A stretch of DNA of 64,000 bases from Pithys albifrons albifrons (GCF_047495875.1 NC_092463.1:23363224-23427223), one strand, 5' to 3'. Positions 35,901 through 48,288 are shown, numbered from the stretch's first letter. Notes: a model not told the origin generated them from the letters alone. Numbers and translations: made by a program.

Positions 35901-37969
35901 TTAATTTGCAGCCACACAAAAGTGATCAGAGGACACACTCAAAGCGGTGCTTGGCTTGCTACTGGCTGTTAACATCAATTGTTGCATGTAGATGGAGTGT
36001 AAGGGAGGGGACAGGTGCTGCAGTGCACTATACTCTTCTGGATTAACCTTCTCTAGGCTCAGCAGCAGGTTCTGCCACTTTCTTATGGATCGTTCTGCCT
36101 GTGCAACCTAACAGAAAAGTACAAAGACAGCTGGAAGAAGGACAGACTGCAGTAGTTATACCTTGCAAGTTACATCAGAGTTGAGGATGTACAATTACAA
36201 ACCTGTAAGGCTTGAGTTAAATCGCTTGTGGGTGGTGCTTCAAGGATTAACACTGCTTTACCTAGACAGAAGAGCTGATTTGTTTGGGGTTAAGAACCCA
36301 TTCTCTGCACCAAAATAGCTCTGCTTATCATAAGGTTGCAGCACAGCAATATTGCAACAAAAAAAAAGCTGGTAGTTAAGCTCCATCATGTTTCTAGCAA
36401 GTTCACAGGAAAGAATAAGCCAGTTCTAACAAAATTAAATACATTGTATTTCAGAAAGTTTAGCTCCTTGTCAGTGCTGTAGTAAAACAAGACTTTCTCT
36501 CAAAGATACTCCCTCTATCAAGCTCTGTTTTTCCATCCCCTAGATCCATTAATCCAAATCACTTCAAGACAATGCTGTTCTGACTTCTGGAAACCCCACT
36601 GTTCCCAGGCCCTAGGCCTCAAAAAGGGGTCTGATAACACTCCAGATTTCTGACAAGCATTACACTGCTTAATCAGTAGTACAACACGCCCTGAAAAGAA
36701 GTGCAGAAACAGCCAAGGCTGTAAGTGGCAGCAAGGCCCAGCCCAGTCTTTTGGGCAAGGTTAGAGTAAGTGGTCCTCTTATATCTTGCAGTTACCTGAA
36801 GACTCAGAACATAAGCACAGCTCTGGCACTGGAGTGGGGATCTGCCTTCAGAAGGCTTCAGGCTGAGCTGTCAGGAAAGCAGCTGCAATTTCCTCAAGCA
36901 GGGCTCCTCACAAACAGGTGTGTGTAACTCTAGCACTAAGACTACAGGAAGGAAGGAGCAAGACTCTTGTGGAAAGGAAAAAATGCTTGTAAAACCTGTT
37001 CACATCACGGCATCCTTCTTTAACTATTTAATCTTCAAACTCATATCTCAGTGACTGAAGTGCCTTCCACACACTTTCACAGTAGCAGACACTAGAAGTT
37101 TAAATAGAAGGCTGATGAAGAGATGACTCAAAGTTTGGGTTCCCACCAGCCCCTGCCTGCCTCATCTCCACTGCTGGGACAATGGAGTTCTCTCTGCCTG
37201 TTTTCATATGGCAATGGCATAGGCATATCCTGACCCACTCAACCACAAAAGGACTTACAGCAACAGTTCACCAGCATTGCAGCAGGCAAAGAGGTTCATC
37301 CTTCCACTGTGTACCCCCTCAGAGACAACGAAATGCTTTGAAATAGGCAGGACTTAACATACAAGATGCATTTTTTCTGGATAAGATGACTTAGTATGAT
37401 CAATAAATCAGGCTGAGAAAATATCAGACCTGTCTCTGACGAGAGCAATAATAAAAAAAAGTATTCATAATGACAAAACCCGGAGTTTTTGCACAAGATT
37501 TGGGGGCAATCCCATTCCAACATCACTTCTTCCTCAGCCCTGCAGGCCTTGCATGGGTTGAAGGCTTCTGAGCACACAGGGAAGAAGTACTGTTGACAAA
37601 ATGCTTCATCAACTTGCTGTCAAGGCAAAAAAGTTGATAGCAAGTCTGTTGACCCCACTCACTTCATATTCTTCCTGAAGCAAATTCCCACCAACATACA
37701 GAAATTTTTCTCTTTTTTTTTACCCTTTTTTAAAAAAAATAGTTCATGAATTAAGATGGATACCTCTCCCAGAAATAGGCAGGTGAATCCTCTGGGACCC
37801 ATGGGATCCAGCTCTGGGACTGGCCCACTAGTAAGTACCTGGGAAAAGCAGCACTCTCTTTTGCTCCCATTCCCCTGTTCCCTTTGTCAGAATCACTACA
37901 GGTGGATCCAGGTCCTAACTGTGGCCAGGAAGAAGTCCACGGAGCCAGGCGTACAAGGCACAGCTCTCT
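32981..37969 (-). other. VASH1: Probable VASH1 3' UTR
   Basis: The stretch after the VASH1 stop codon has no coding signal. The first canonical - strand AATAAA that I noticed is at 33002-32997 (plus-strand TTTATT). That would make a 3' UTR of about 5 kb; mammalian VASH1 also has a long 3' UTR. ATTAAA variants (for example near 34220 and 35705) could give shorter forms. The true end cannot be fixed without transcript data. Confidence 0.4.
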
Positions 37970-38042
37970 TCACACCCGGATCTGGTACCCATTGAGATCT
38001 GGCATGGCTTTGGAATCAGCAGGCTTCTTCTCACCAGATGGC
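37970..38042 (-). CDS. VASH1: VASH1 coding exon 7 with stop codon
   Basis: It starts after ..GCTCACAG. It encodes PSGEKKPADSKAMPDLNGYQ and IRV, then TGA at 37972-37970. The last 12 residues are identical to the mammalian C-terminus. Confidence 0.95.
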
Positions 38043-41000
38043 CTGTGAGCAAAGAGGGCAACAACTCTTCAGAAACCATTCTCAGTCAGGAGGTGCTACA
38101 CATGGAGATGGCAGCACAGGAAAAGGTACAGGAAAACTTCAGACTGGTCCTGCACTACTCAGGGCAAGATTTTCTGCAACCTCTGTAATTCTCCCAACAA
38201 TCTCAACAAAAGGGAAGGCAAGTTAGGAAGAGTAGGAAGTCCACTCTGGAACCCAGACTACTTTCAGGAAAAGAATCTTATTGACAGCAGTGTAATTTTT
38301 GGAATCTCTCTGAGGCACAGGTCTGTGAGACACCAGAGCTCAGACCCATGTGTAAGGTTAAATGTCAGCTACCAAAATCACTGCCTGTCTGAGCTGCCTT
38401 CCTCCTCCCTGCCAAAACAACAAACAAACAAAAAACCCATCTGTCCCCTCAACTCTCTAAGCAATCATAAAAGTCACAAAGTCACAGACTAGGGAAGAAT
38501 GCTACTGCGGGTCAGAGCAGTACCCACTGTTCTAAAGAAACCCGATAGGACATCAGAAGGATCCAAAACCAAATAGCAAGGTGGAGACTGTGAGTAAAAC
38601 AGAGCTGCTCTACACAGGCCTCCTGCCCAGCAGCCCCACTCACCGTCGGTCCCCACGGCTGTTGCGCCGATGGGGGCTGGCCTGACCTCTCTGGGGGGAG
38701 GAGACATCTTTTTTTCTGTCCTTAGTGGGAGATGGTGGTCCAGTTCCTTTCCCAATCTGCCAGAAAATTAAAGAGCAACATGAACAGAAAACCAATATGA
38801 GTAATAACAGAAAACACAAAAACTAGCAATGATTTATTATATGGGCAGAGAAGACAAAAAGCAATATGAGTGCATCAAAAATGCAAAAGCCAGAAAATAC
38901 AAGTTACAGTGATGGCTGTGGCTCCAAGGACTGTATACAGTCCAAGGCTGCAGCACTGTACGAGCATCCATTAGGGGACCAGGCTGTATACAAAGGGAAA
39001 AGGCTGCAGCCTCTATTTCAGCCTCTACTCCACCACCATCTAGGAGAGCTTCCTGTCACTTCATTCCCCCAGAACACCAGCAGCCAAGCAAGACAGGGCA
39101 TACAGCAGCAAACTACTCCATCCTTGCTCCTTACCTTCAGCCTCATATCACGGGCATGTCTCTCAAGTTCTTTGCGGAAGTCTTCTCTAGTTAGCTTGTC
39201 TAGATCCAGGATGGAATGCTTCCACTCAATCTGCTCCACACTGTGTGGGTCATGGGACACACAGTGGCCCAGCTTCACCTTTTTGAGAGTGTGCCAGCAG
39301 CGGCGATACGCCTCCTCGAAGTCAAAGATGAGTTCGCTCAGCGTGCGGAAGACAGGTGCTTTGTACATGAGCTCCTCACGTCGGCTGATGCCCAGTGCCC
39401 CATAGCGGCCTCCAAAGTTCACCCCCAGCACAATGTGTCGGAAGTAGTTCCCTGAGAAGTGGGTTTTGAAGCTGATGGGGAAACGGTCCAGTGTGGTCAT
39501 GTTGTTGGTGAGGTAACTGACAGCAGCCACTATTCAGGAAACAAGTGGTGATACAAGTTTCTTGACAAGATACTTCCTCCCTCCTACAGACCCTCACAGC
39601 CTGCTCAGCAGACTCACTGTTGATTCACACATCACACAGGCAGGATTTGTTCTCCAGACCAGGAGTCCAGCTCACTGCAGGCTGCCCTAATTTCATCTGG
39701 GTCATGGGGAAAAAGAGACTTGGCCTCTTCAAGGAGACAATCAACAAAGGGAAGTTAATTTTGAGGCAGTTTTTTGATACAGAAGTTGCAATGCTAGGAC
39801 CACAAGTTTACTGTAGTCCATAGTTCCCAAACTGTTAATCTGCAGCCATTATTCCTTTGTTTGTTTTAATCTGTTCCACTAGCTGCTGTATCATACACCT
39901 TTAGGACAAAAACTCAACCAACTATCCTTCTGAACCATTCCCTTGCCATCTCTGCCCCTCCAGGTGGCTTTACCAATGTGCATGAAGAACTTATAGCCAA
40001 GTGCCACAAACTAAACATGGAAGATAGCTAGGAAAGATGTGTACGTAAAGACAACACATCTAGAACTAATAAAGGTATTGTCTAAGCTAATAGGTGACCT
40101 AAGTCATAACTGAAAGTTGAGGGAGGATCCCTAACTTAATTTCTTGGATTTGGACGTTATTGGTAGGGTTTTGTGGAAGAACTGGGGAGGAAAACAGGAG
40201 GAATGTGGGGCTTGGTGACAGTATTATAATCAGCCTCCAAGTATCGTAAGAGAGAGAGCAGAGGCAAAAACACAAGGATGGGCAGACATGCACAACTCCA
40301 AGAGGAAAGGATACATTCCCAGGATCACAGCTTCCAGGCATTTTATTGGCAGGGCCTCTTTGGTCATTTCTTTGGCCAGGTCCATTAGCCTGCAAAATGG
40401 GACAAGGGAAAGACAACGACAATTAGAGAGCTTATGCTATGCAAGTTTGGCCAGCTCAGCCTTTTCTCACTATACATGTAAGGTAAAGGTTTGTTTCCAG
40501 GAGAGGGTGGCCCACTGAGGACAGGGAACAGAACAAGGTATCTTCTTTAGGAAGATATTAAAAACCAAACTAGGTCTCTGCCACCTGCTGTTGCTGCTTA
40601 CAAGGGACTCCCTTCAGTGAGTTACAGCAAAGCTGCCTACCAGGCCAACCTCTGTTCTCAGGGAGACCACAGCGCATGGCTCAGCAAGTTCTGGATAGAC
40701 ACCAGTCTGACCACAAGTAAAACCCTCAAAGGAACAAGACACAGCAGTGTTAGGCTCACAGGGCTCAAGGACAATGAAGCCTTCTTCTCTGGCATCAGCC
40801 CTCGTTTCTGTTCAGCAAGTACCATGAAGGAGATGTTGCACTGATTACAAAACAAGGCATTTGGAGGTCCGTAAGTCTATGCACTAGACCAATAGAAAGA
40901 AGCCAGTCTCAAGAGAGTCAATGAACATCAGGTGCTTATCTCAAGGAACTTACGGGGCACAGCTCTTCCCAAAGTCTGCAGAGGAGAATTCCCATTTCTC

Positions 41001-44000
41001 ATTTAAAGTATGAGTCACCAAAAGCTTAGTGAGCCTAGATTCTGCAAAGGCACTCCTAAGAGCTGTGAAGCTAGACCTGTAAAGATACTTGGGTTTTACA
41101 AAAATTGTTCACAGCAGGACTTAATTTAGAAATCAGAAATTTATAGTTACATTTCAATTAGAAGTAGGCAGAATCTGCACATCTTTGCAATACATCTTTG
41201 TTATTTTACTGGATTTACTGATTCATGACAAAAAAAACCCAAACCCTATTCTTGCTCTTGAAAAGGACCAGACACAGCTCTGCCCAGCTGTGCCCCAGGC
41301 AACAGACAGTAAAGTCACCTAAAGCAGGATGGAGCTGCAGTACTGAAAACCCTGAGCACTACTAGACCTTGTGCAGGGGATGGAGAAAAAGCAGTGCTTA
41401 CAGAAGGACTCAACAAAAAAAGGATTAAATCCTGTAGAGGCTGCCAGTACTTACCCAGTCAGAGGTCTGCTCTTCTTAATCTCAAAGAATTGAGTCCCAG
41501 TGTGATTGTACCTGGAGGCAAGAAGTTAAGGGCTTGGCGGCTTGGAAAGTAGAATTTGAAGAAAACTTGTCTGAAGAACTTTTATGTTATTTACCACTCT
41601 CACAGCAAAGTCATGATGTCACAAATATAACAAGCAACACAAGAAAATCCTCAGCTTCTTCTGCTGCTATTCTCCCATTTATAGTCCCTCCTTACTTCCA
41701 CTGTATTTCCTTCTTGTAAATTCTCTCTCTCTCGTACCCACACACAGGTTTCCACTCTATTTCCAAAAGGTCCATGCTGACAGCACGTGATTTGCTCATC
41801 TTTCCAGTTATCAGGGCAGAACAGAGTTTGATGAATCTCTTCCTGCTCTGATCTGCACACAATGCACAGAACAATGAAACATTCATGGTACCTTATTCTA
41901 AGACTGACTGGGACCCAATCCAGAGCACAACCACCCTGGATGGTGCCAAAAGGTCTACCATCTTACCCTGAATTAGAGCTGAAGCCAGCTCTGTAACTCA
42001 TCAGTGAGATTAGAGTGTGTTTGCATGGCATATACCTGTTCTTGAGCACAACAGGACATCTCATTCCCAGGACACAGTTACACAGGCAGCCCTGCACATA
42101 AAGGGGCAGGATACCACAGATGCATGAAAGCAGGGTGGCTGACTGTCAGTTTAGATAGCTACAGAGAAGAGTGATTGAGTACAATGATCTGAGATGGTTT
42201 TCTCATCACCACAGCTCACCCATGCCTTAACAGTGAGGTGATGCAGTTTGTAGTCCATCTCACACCTGGCTGTCAGGATCTCAGATATGTGTTTTTAACA
42301 AAATGCCACTGTAAAGGCACTGACCTAGAAGGGTGGGTAGTGGGGAAAGGCCCTTGACAACATGCCCATTTGCTACATGGAGTGAACACAATCAGAAGGT
42401 AATTTGGGCAACGAAGAAAAGAAACAGAGCAGCAAAACAAAAAAATATCCCAAGTCCAGCTTCCTGTTTTCAGGGAGCAAGTTTCAGTTCTCCAGCTACA
42501 ACAGAAGGCTGGAGAAGACCTTTCTGTTCTTCACAGGGAAAGAAAGTTCCCTTGCTCCCTCTTCCTGGGGCATCACAGCAGTAACTAAGGTAACAGCAAA
42601 GGATACTGAAGCTCCCTGATGTAGCGCTGTACAGCTTCCAGGCGCTCAGGGATGGGGGTGGATGGCTGGAACACAGGCACACTTGGTATGGGAATCTGAA
42701 ATGAGGAGCAGAACATACATAAATCACTGCTTCCAAACCTCTCCAGATTCCTGCTGAACTCAGTCACACATAGCTACAGGGAGCATGTGCCTCTGAAAAC
42801 CAGACCCTTTTTGCTGCCCAGAGTGACCACACCAGAAACATTGCTCTGTTTCCACACTGGTAACTGGGAAGGGATTCAGAATGAAGCATTACCACAGAGC
42901 TGCAAGAGAAACTATGCACAAAAGTCCTGCATTTATGTAACTTTGGAAGAATTAGACAGAATTAAATGATAAAGCAAGATGCAAGACAGGAAAACTAACA
43001 CCTGAAGGATCTCATTTGAGTATTGAAACTGGAACAACAAAACAAAAATAAGAGAAGGAGAGAGAAAAGCAGAAATGGAAAATGAGTTTCCCTAAAGCCA
43101 CCAGAGGGTGGAACAGTCCTGTAAGCAGGGGTGTAAAGGTCCCTCACTGCCTCCTGGCATCTCAGGTGAATTGGCACTTACTTGGACACAGACTTGACAG
43201 TATGACCCCCAGCCCTCCAGTGCCTGGCGTTTCAAATTACATGGTCAGAGAATGACTTCTGGACGTTCACCACTCAGACTGCTGTCCCATTCTGAGGCCT
43301 CAGCCTTATGGGCCCAGCCAGATCTTTCTCACCATTTGCTCCACAGGGGATAACTGCAGTCTTGTCAGCAGCTGAGAAAGTGTGTCTAAGGAAAAAGTAA
43401 GGTCCTGCCCAGAGGACAAACATAAAGGAGAAGACACAAATTTAGGATGACTGACAGACTTGAAGAAAGAGCCCAATATTTTCTCTATGAAGGATAGCTC
43501 ATGCCTAGCATGCACCTCTCTGATACCAAACTTTTCTCCGCAGTTTGGTTTTTAACATTTCAGTTCCTCCTCAGACTTCCTCCAGAGCTGGGCTATCCAC
43601 AGCTATGAAAGAGTGAGTCAGAGACAGTTCTTCTCTTGAGCCTTCCACTCTGCTGTGTACAACTGCCTCTGCTGGACACAGTCTTGTAGCCAGTGGCACC
43701 ACTGTATGTTGTGCAGCCTTCACATCTATATCTGTGGCCAGTCATTCCCATATACCTCCTTCTTCTGCCCTGGGTTGGCACAACTGACTGGTGAACCAGG
43801 TCAGGCACCTTAAGCAGCTGAAAACTGAGCCAACAAGCATGGGTAGTTTTCAGTCAGATCAGCTTCTTGTCCTGGCTTGCCTCATGGCTGCACTCTGCTT
43901 GTGCCCCCTCCACAATACAAGGGCCAGAGACCACTTAACTTTGAGAGACGAGTGTTGTTGCCTCTCCTAATCAAGCGGAGGCACCGCTGGCTCACTTGCA

Positions 44001-47000
44001 GGAGGCAGCACAGGAATGGCGGGAGCAGATGTGAAACTGGGTTTGTTCAGCTGCAGCAGGACCAGGGAAGGCTCCAGAGAGTGGCATAGGAATGGAGACA
44101 TCTCTGGAACTGCACAAGCTGAGTCAGTTTGGATGCTGTGAGCTGACACACTGAGTCATAGGGAATAATTTCCAGGCAGAAAAAAAATGGAAAAGGTAAC
44201 AACCAGGGCAGGCTGACTGTTTAACTTTGTTTCATTTCTTCAGCACGGAGACTTTCATGCTTTTGAGTGGAGACAGATTGAGAGCATGCTGACAGAACAG
44301 ATAAATAATTGTGGGTAGTTACTGCTCCCTTACTAAAACAGGCCCCCAGGTCCCCTTTCCCTCAAAAGACTGTATCACACTGAGACAGTGCAATGGCAAC
44401 CACTTCAGCAGGGGACTAGTTAATGGAAAAAAGCCTCCTGCACCTCAAGTAGTTAAACTGATGAAAGTATACTGTGCTCTCTCTCTCTCTCTCTCTCTCT
44501 CAGACCTGGGCCTGCAGCCCAGACTGAGCTACAGTTTCTTCTGCATCAGGTCTATAGCATTTTAATGGAGCAGCAGAAGCAGGAGGAGAGGAATAACGTC
44601 TTCATCCTTCTATCCCACACTGACAGGGTGAGAGATCCGTACACTTTTTTCTTACCCAATATGATCCACTGCACATTTCAGAAGGGCTATAAATATTAGG
44701 CAGTTTTCATAATCTGTTAGAAAGCAGAGCAGAATTTATTTGTATCAGAAAATATAGGAAATCAGATCTATTTTGCTTTCCCTTCAGTTATTCTGAAAGC
44801 TGGAGAGTCAGCTAGAAAGAGAGCCCAGATTTCCCAGAGTATATAACCTCTGCCAGGCTTCGTAGACTGAAAGAACACACAGCTTGGTCCCTCATCGTTT
44901 GTGTGGAGGGCTTGCATCACCCCGTTCCCAGATTCATGCACCTCGGCAGGCTGGCTATATGCATGGGATTGGGACCCTGCTTTTAGAAAGAGCATCCTGC
45001 GAACAATAGAGATTTGCATGTACTTAGTGGGCCATGCTGTACATGAGAAAAGGCAGATGGGAGCAAGGCACAAAGCTCCACCCTTATGGATACCACGGAG
45101 GCGCTTTTTTGGCCTGCCCAATTTAGCAACAGTTTCTTTTATGGCACTTATATGTAGGCAAGCTGCTCCCTACTCTTCCTTTTGCAAACAAAAACGTGGG
45201 AGCAATACCAATCTTGGTTGATAGCTTGGAAAGAACGGAAACGGATTCTTTTCCATCTCCCTCTGTATAAATCCATTAGATGCAACTCTTCCTTGCTTTG
45301 CTCTCCTAACCACCTCATTTAAAATCCATCATTTCTTAATGAGGCAAGCACACATCACTTTGTATTTCCAGTCTGCTCCCATTTGACGATACCAGCAGTT
45401 CCAAACAAAGCAATAACCCACTCTGTTGCTAGAAAAAAAGGCAACCAAGGACGGTGGCACTCTCAAGCCTAACATACATGGCCAATCAACTATGTCCTGC
45501 TATCGTGGCATGGCTCACTTAATGCCCACTCACCCCAAATCTACTGGAAAGAAATTGAGACTAGAGGAGAACTCTGAACTCCCACACCCCGGTGAGAGAC
45601 ACAGTCCCTGAAGCTGATCTGTGAACATATTTACAAAGCATGATCACAGCCTCCTGCACTCATCATTTTAGAGTACTTTAGTGCAATTCTTTTGAGAGTT
45701 ATTTCCCCCAACACCGAATGCTGGCTACCATTCAAAGCCAAAATTTTGAAGCAGGTGAATCACTGTCCAATTCCCACCACCTAAAAATGACTATTCACCC
45801 CCTAGCCCATGTAGAGTATCTGGCTTTTCAAAGGAGCCAGCCTCACAGAGTACACTTGTTGCCCTAATTCTCACCTGTTGCACCAGCCATTCAAAGAAAT
45901 TTGATGGCATGGAGACAGGTGGTGCTAAGTAGCTCTCCAATATAAAAATACAACCCTAGAGTGGAGAAAGAGTTAGGGAAACAGAGCTCATCCATCCTTG
46001 TGGTTTCCTGCATCCCAGTATCCTCTCATCTGTGTGCCTGGGAAGTTTGGGAATGGGATCTCAGATGGCAGAGCACTGGGTAGCATGGGTGCTAGCAGAT
46101 GCAACAAAAATCCTCAAACACCAACAACCCCCAAAACTAAACAGCCCAATTTTACCTGTTATTACAAGAGCTCATACCACTTGTGCCCCCCAGCTGTAAC
46201 CCTTTGGTACCAAGACTACAAAGTGAGAACAGTGGAAGTTCTTCTCCTAAGACCAAACCCAGAGACTGGGCATTGTATTTCCCTCTCCTCATGTACTGGA
46301 TCCCTGTTTTTTAACTTCTTTCTTCTATTTCCCCCATCTCTCCAAATCATCCCTTATGGTTTGGAAATTAAGTAGTATGCATTCTGACTGATCTGAAACA
46401 CACTTTCAGTCTTCACCTCGGCTTAGGACAAAGTCAGAGAAAAGGAAGGAAATCTCAAAAGGAAGGAAAAGTTCAGTGGGGTTAGAATAGGGACTGTAAT
46501 CAGGACTCAGGATTTGTTCCGGTTGCTGCCACAGATGCCTATAACTCTTCACTGCACAAAGGATGTTGCATCACATGCTTCTCCAGAGTTCCTCATGGAA
46601 AACAGTGTGGATTGCCTGTGCACTATATAACGGTATGTTCTTTAGTACTTCAAATTACCTTCCCAAGGAATTAAGTTCTTGCTAAAAAAGACTGAGCCGA
46701 AAAAACTTCATCTTTTTGTATGTGAATTTTCCCTTTTAGAGTGATGGGAATACTCTCATAACCTACCAGTGGAGTGTTTGTAGCGTCTTTTGTTCACAGG
46801 ATGCCAGTGAAAGGGGCAGATTTTTCTCAGGCTAAGGTTCAACACAGATAGCAACAATTGCAAGAATTCACATGCAAATGTTTCAGTATGGTACAAGGTT
46901 AAGTGAAATGGTCAGCCGTTTTTCTTTTCTAGAGTTCTCTGCAGCAAGGCCAAGAACGTGCTTAATCACATCTGACCCTACATCAGCAATAAGCTCTGCA

Positions 47001-47852
47001 AGCATTCGCTAACTCCTCTTAGAACTCCTGGCATCGAGAGTCCCTTTTCTGAAAGACACAGCTCTGTGCAAGAACGTCTTTTGGTGTGGGAGACTACCGA
47101 AATGGAGTTTCTTTATGTTTAAAGAGTCACCTCTGCCTGTTTCACTCTCTCCCCGGCCCCCGACAAACATTTGGACTCCTCATTTTTTCAGCATTTATCC
47201 AGTCTTTCTCTTTAGGCATTGCCCATCTCCACCCCCAGGCTGCTCGCACATTAGCCATATGAAGTCTGTTTTCCAGCAAGGCCGCACACGAAGGGGGTAC
47301 TGCTGGCGCACCACACAGGGCAGAGTCCCGCGGACACCCTCTCACACTGCGAGTCAGTGTGTAGCTTTGCTTGCCGCAAGAACACTCCCGGTAGCCCTTT
47401 TCCCGAGGGATCGCTCCCGAGCAGAGGAGCCCGGCCCCTAAGTGGGGCAGGCGGGCGCCCCTTCCCTGTGCGATGCCGCCGTTTCCCCTTCCTTTCGTCC
47501 GCCCTGCGGGGACGGTACGCCCGGGCGCTCCCGCCGGGACCACGCACCGCAGCAGCTCCGGGCTGCGGGGTCTCACCTTGGGCAGGTCGGCGGCGCCCCG
47601 GATCCTCTGCGCCACCCGCTCGCCCTCGGGGTGGATTCTGCCCACATGCCTCCACATCCGCTCCCAGGTGGGCTCGTCCACGGGCAGCCCGCCGCGGTTT
47701 ACGAAGAAGGGGACGCCACCGTCGCGGAGATCCTCCTCGCCCTCCTCCTCCTGCTGGTCCTCGTCCCGCGGCGCCGCCGCTGCCGCCTCTCCGGCCGGGG
47801 GCTGCCTGGCGGCGGCCGCGGCCCCACCGCCCCCCGGCATCGGCATCGGCAT
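37970..47852 (-). CDS. VASH1: Vasohibin-1, whole gene from start to stop codon (seven coding exons)
   Basis: The seven exons below join to 1065 nt, 354 residues plus stop (human VASH1: 365). Vasohibin-1 with its chaperone SVBP removes the C-terminal tyrosine of alpha-tubulin; it was first described as an endothelium-derived, secreted angiogenesis inhibitor. The Ala/Gly/Glu-rich N-terminus (residues 1-45) is variable. The core from GVPFFVNRGGLPVDEPTWER onward is almost unchanged. The non-canonical catalytic triad is present: Cys158 in IKCLEAV, His193 in NYFRHIV and Ser210 in LGISRRE, matching human Cys169, His204 and Ser221. The basic C-terminus (DRKKDVSSP, SPHRRNSR) and the final AMPDLNGYQIRV are kept. 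The gene converges on ANGEL1, as in human. Three in-frame start codons (47852, 47846, 47840) are possible; the third matches the human MPGG start best. Confidence 0.96.
38644..38756 (-). CDS. VASH1: VASH1 coding exon 6
   Basis: It follows ..CAGATTGGGCAG-type sequence on the - strand and is closed by GTGAGT. It encodes IGKGTGPPSPTKDRKKDVSS and SPHRRNSRGDRR, the basic Ser/Arg-rich tail. Confidence 0.94.
39135..39516 (-). CDS. VASH1: VASH1 coding exon 5
   Basis: The largest exon (382 nt), with acceptor ..GCTGTCAG and donor GTAAGG. It encodes YLTNNMTTLDRFPISFKTHF, NYFRHIVLGVNFGGRYGALG (His193), ISRREELMYKAP (Ser210), then HDPHSVEQIEWKHSILDLDK and ERHARDMRLK. It holds most of the catalytic domain and the SVBP-binding core. 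Confidence 0.97.
40230..40314 (-). other. VASH1: Retained-intron coding tail of a putative short VASH1 isoform
   Basis: Reading straight on from exon 4 without splicing keeps the frame open for exactly 28 codons (MYPFLLELCMSAHPC.. to ..LTILGG) before TGA at 40232-40230. The resulting protein would have 193 residues and would keep Cys158 but lose His193 and Ser210. In human the short form VASH1B has 204 residues, which is 28 after the equivalent glycine. A variant ATTAAA lies at 39870-39865 on the - strand. This is a prediction from frame and length only. Confidence 0.45.
40315..40389 (-). CDS. VASH1: VASH1 coding exon 4
   Basis: A 75-nt exon between ..ATTTTGCAG and GTATCC. It encodes LMDLAKEMTKEALPIKCLEA and VILG, including the catalytic Cys158. 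The weak donor makes intron retention plausible. Confidence 0.96.
41455..41511 (-). CDS. VASH1: VASH1 coding exon 3
   Basis: A 57-nt exon between ..TGCCTCCAG and GTAAGT. It encodes YNHTGTQFFEIKKSRPLTG, identical in sense to the mammalian exon. Confidence 0.96.
42607..42695 (-). CDS. VASH1: VASH1 coding exon 2
   Basis: It lies between ..CTCATTTCAG and GTATCC. It encodes IPIPSVPVFQPSTPIPERLE and AVQRYIREL. It leaves in phase 2, so Gln is split across the intron as in the mammalian gene. Confidence 0.96.
44477..44500 (+). repeat. (CT)12 dinucleotide microsatellite
   Basis: Twelve uninterrupted CT units in VASH1 intron 1. Confidence 0.95.
47577..47852 (-). CDS. VASH1: VASH1 coding exon 1
   Basis: It encodes an N-terminus MPMPMPGGGG.., an Ala-rich and Glu-rich low-complexity stretch (QQEEEGEEDLRDGG), then GVPFFVNRGGLPVDEPTWER and RVAQRIRGAADLPK, and is closed by GTGAGA. 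It lies entirely within the CpG island. A GGCATC hexamer repeat creates the three alternative start codons. Confidence 0.93.
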
Positions 47853-47864
47853 CGCCGCCCGCGC

Positions 47865-47912
47865 TCAGCGCCCGCCGCCCGCCGCGGGGCCGCCGGGGGC
47901 CGCGCCCCGCAT
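47865..47912 (-). promoter_or_regulatory. VASH1: Upstream ORF in the VASH1 leader
   Basis: An ATG at 47912 opens a 15-codon frame closed by TGA at 47867-47865, just 12 nt before the first main start codon. A further ATG at 47940 opens a long frame that overlaps the VASH1 start out of register. Both matter only if the transcript starts upstream of them, which I infer but cannot show. Confidence 0.5.
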
Positions 47913-48288
47913 GGCCGGCGCTCCGGGCACGGGGCGTCACCGCCCCCGCCCCCGCCGCGCCCCCGGGGATATCAGAACGGAGGGTTCGCGGGAGGAACGG
48001 GAGAGAAAGCCGGGCGGGGCGGTGCCGGGTGCCGCATCAGGCCGCCGCGGCGGCGGGGGAGGCGCCGGCGGCCCGATCGCCCGCGGCTGTGACGGCGGGC
48101 CCCGCGCGGGGCGGGCCTGCCCCGGGCACCCCCGCGCCGCCTCCCGCGGGCCGGGCGGGCACAGCCGCCTCCGGGCGGGGGCTGCACATGGGAACAAAGC
48201 CCCCGCTAGGGGCGGGGCGGAATGGGATGGGTGGGCGGGCGTCGCTCCCCTCTTCTCCACCCTGTTCCGCCCCGGGCCGGGCGGCGGC

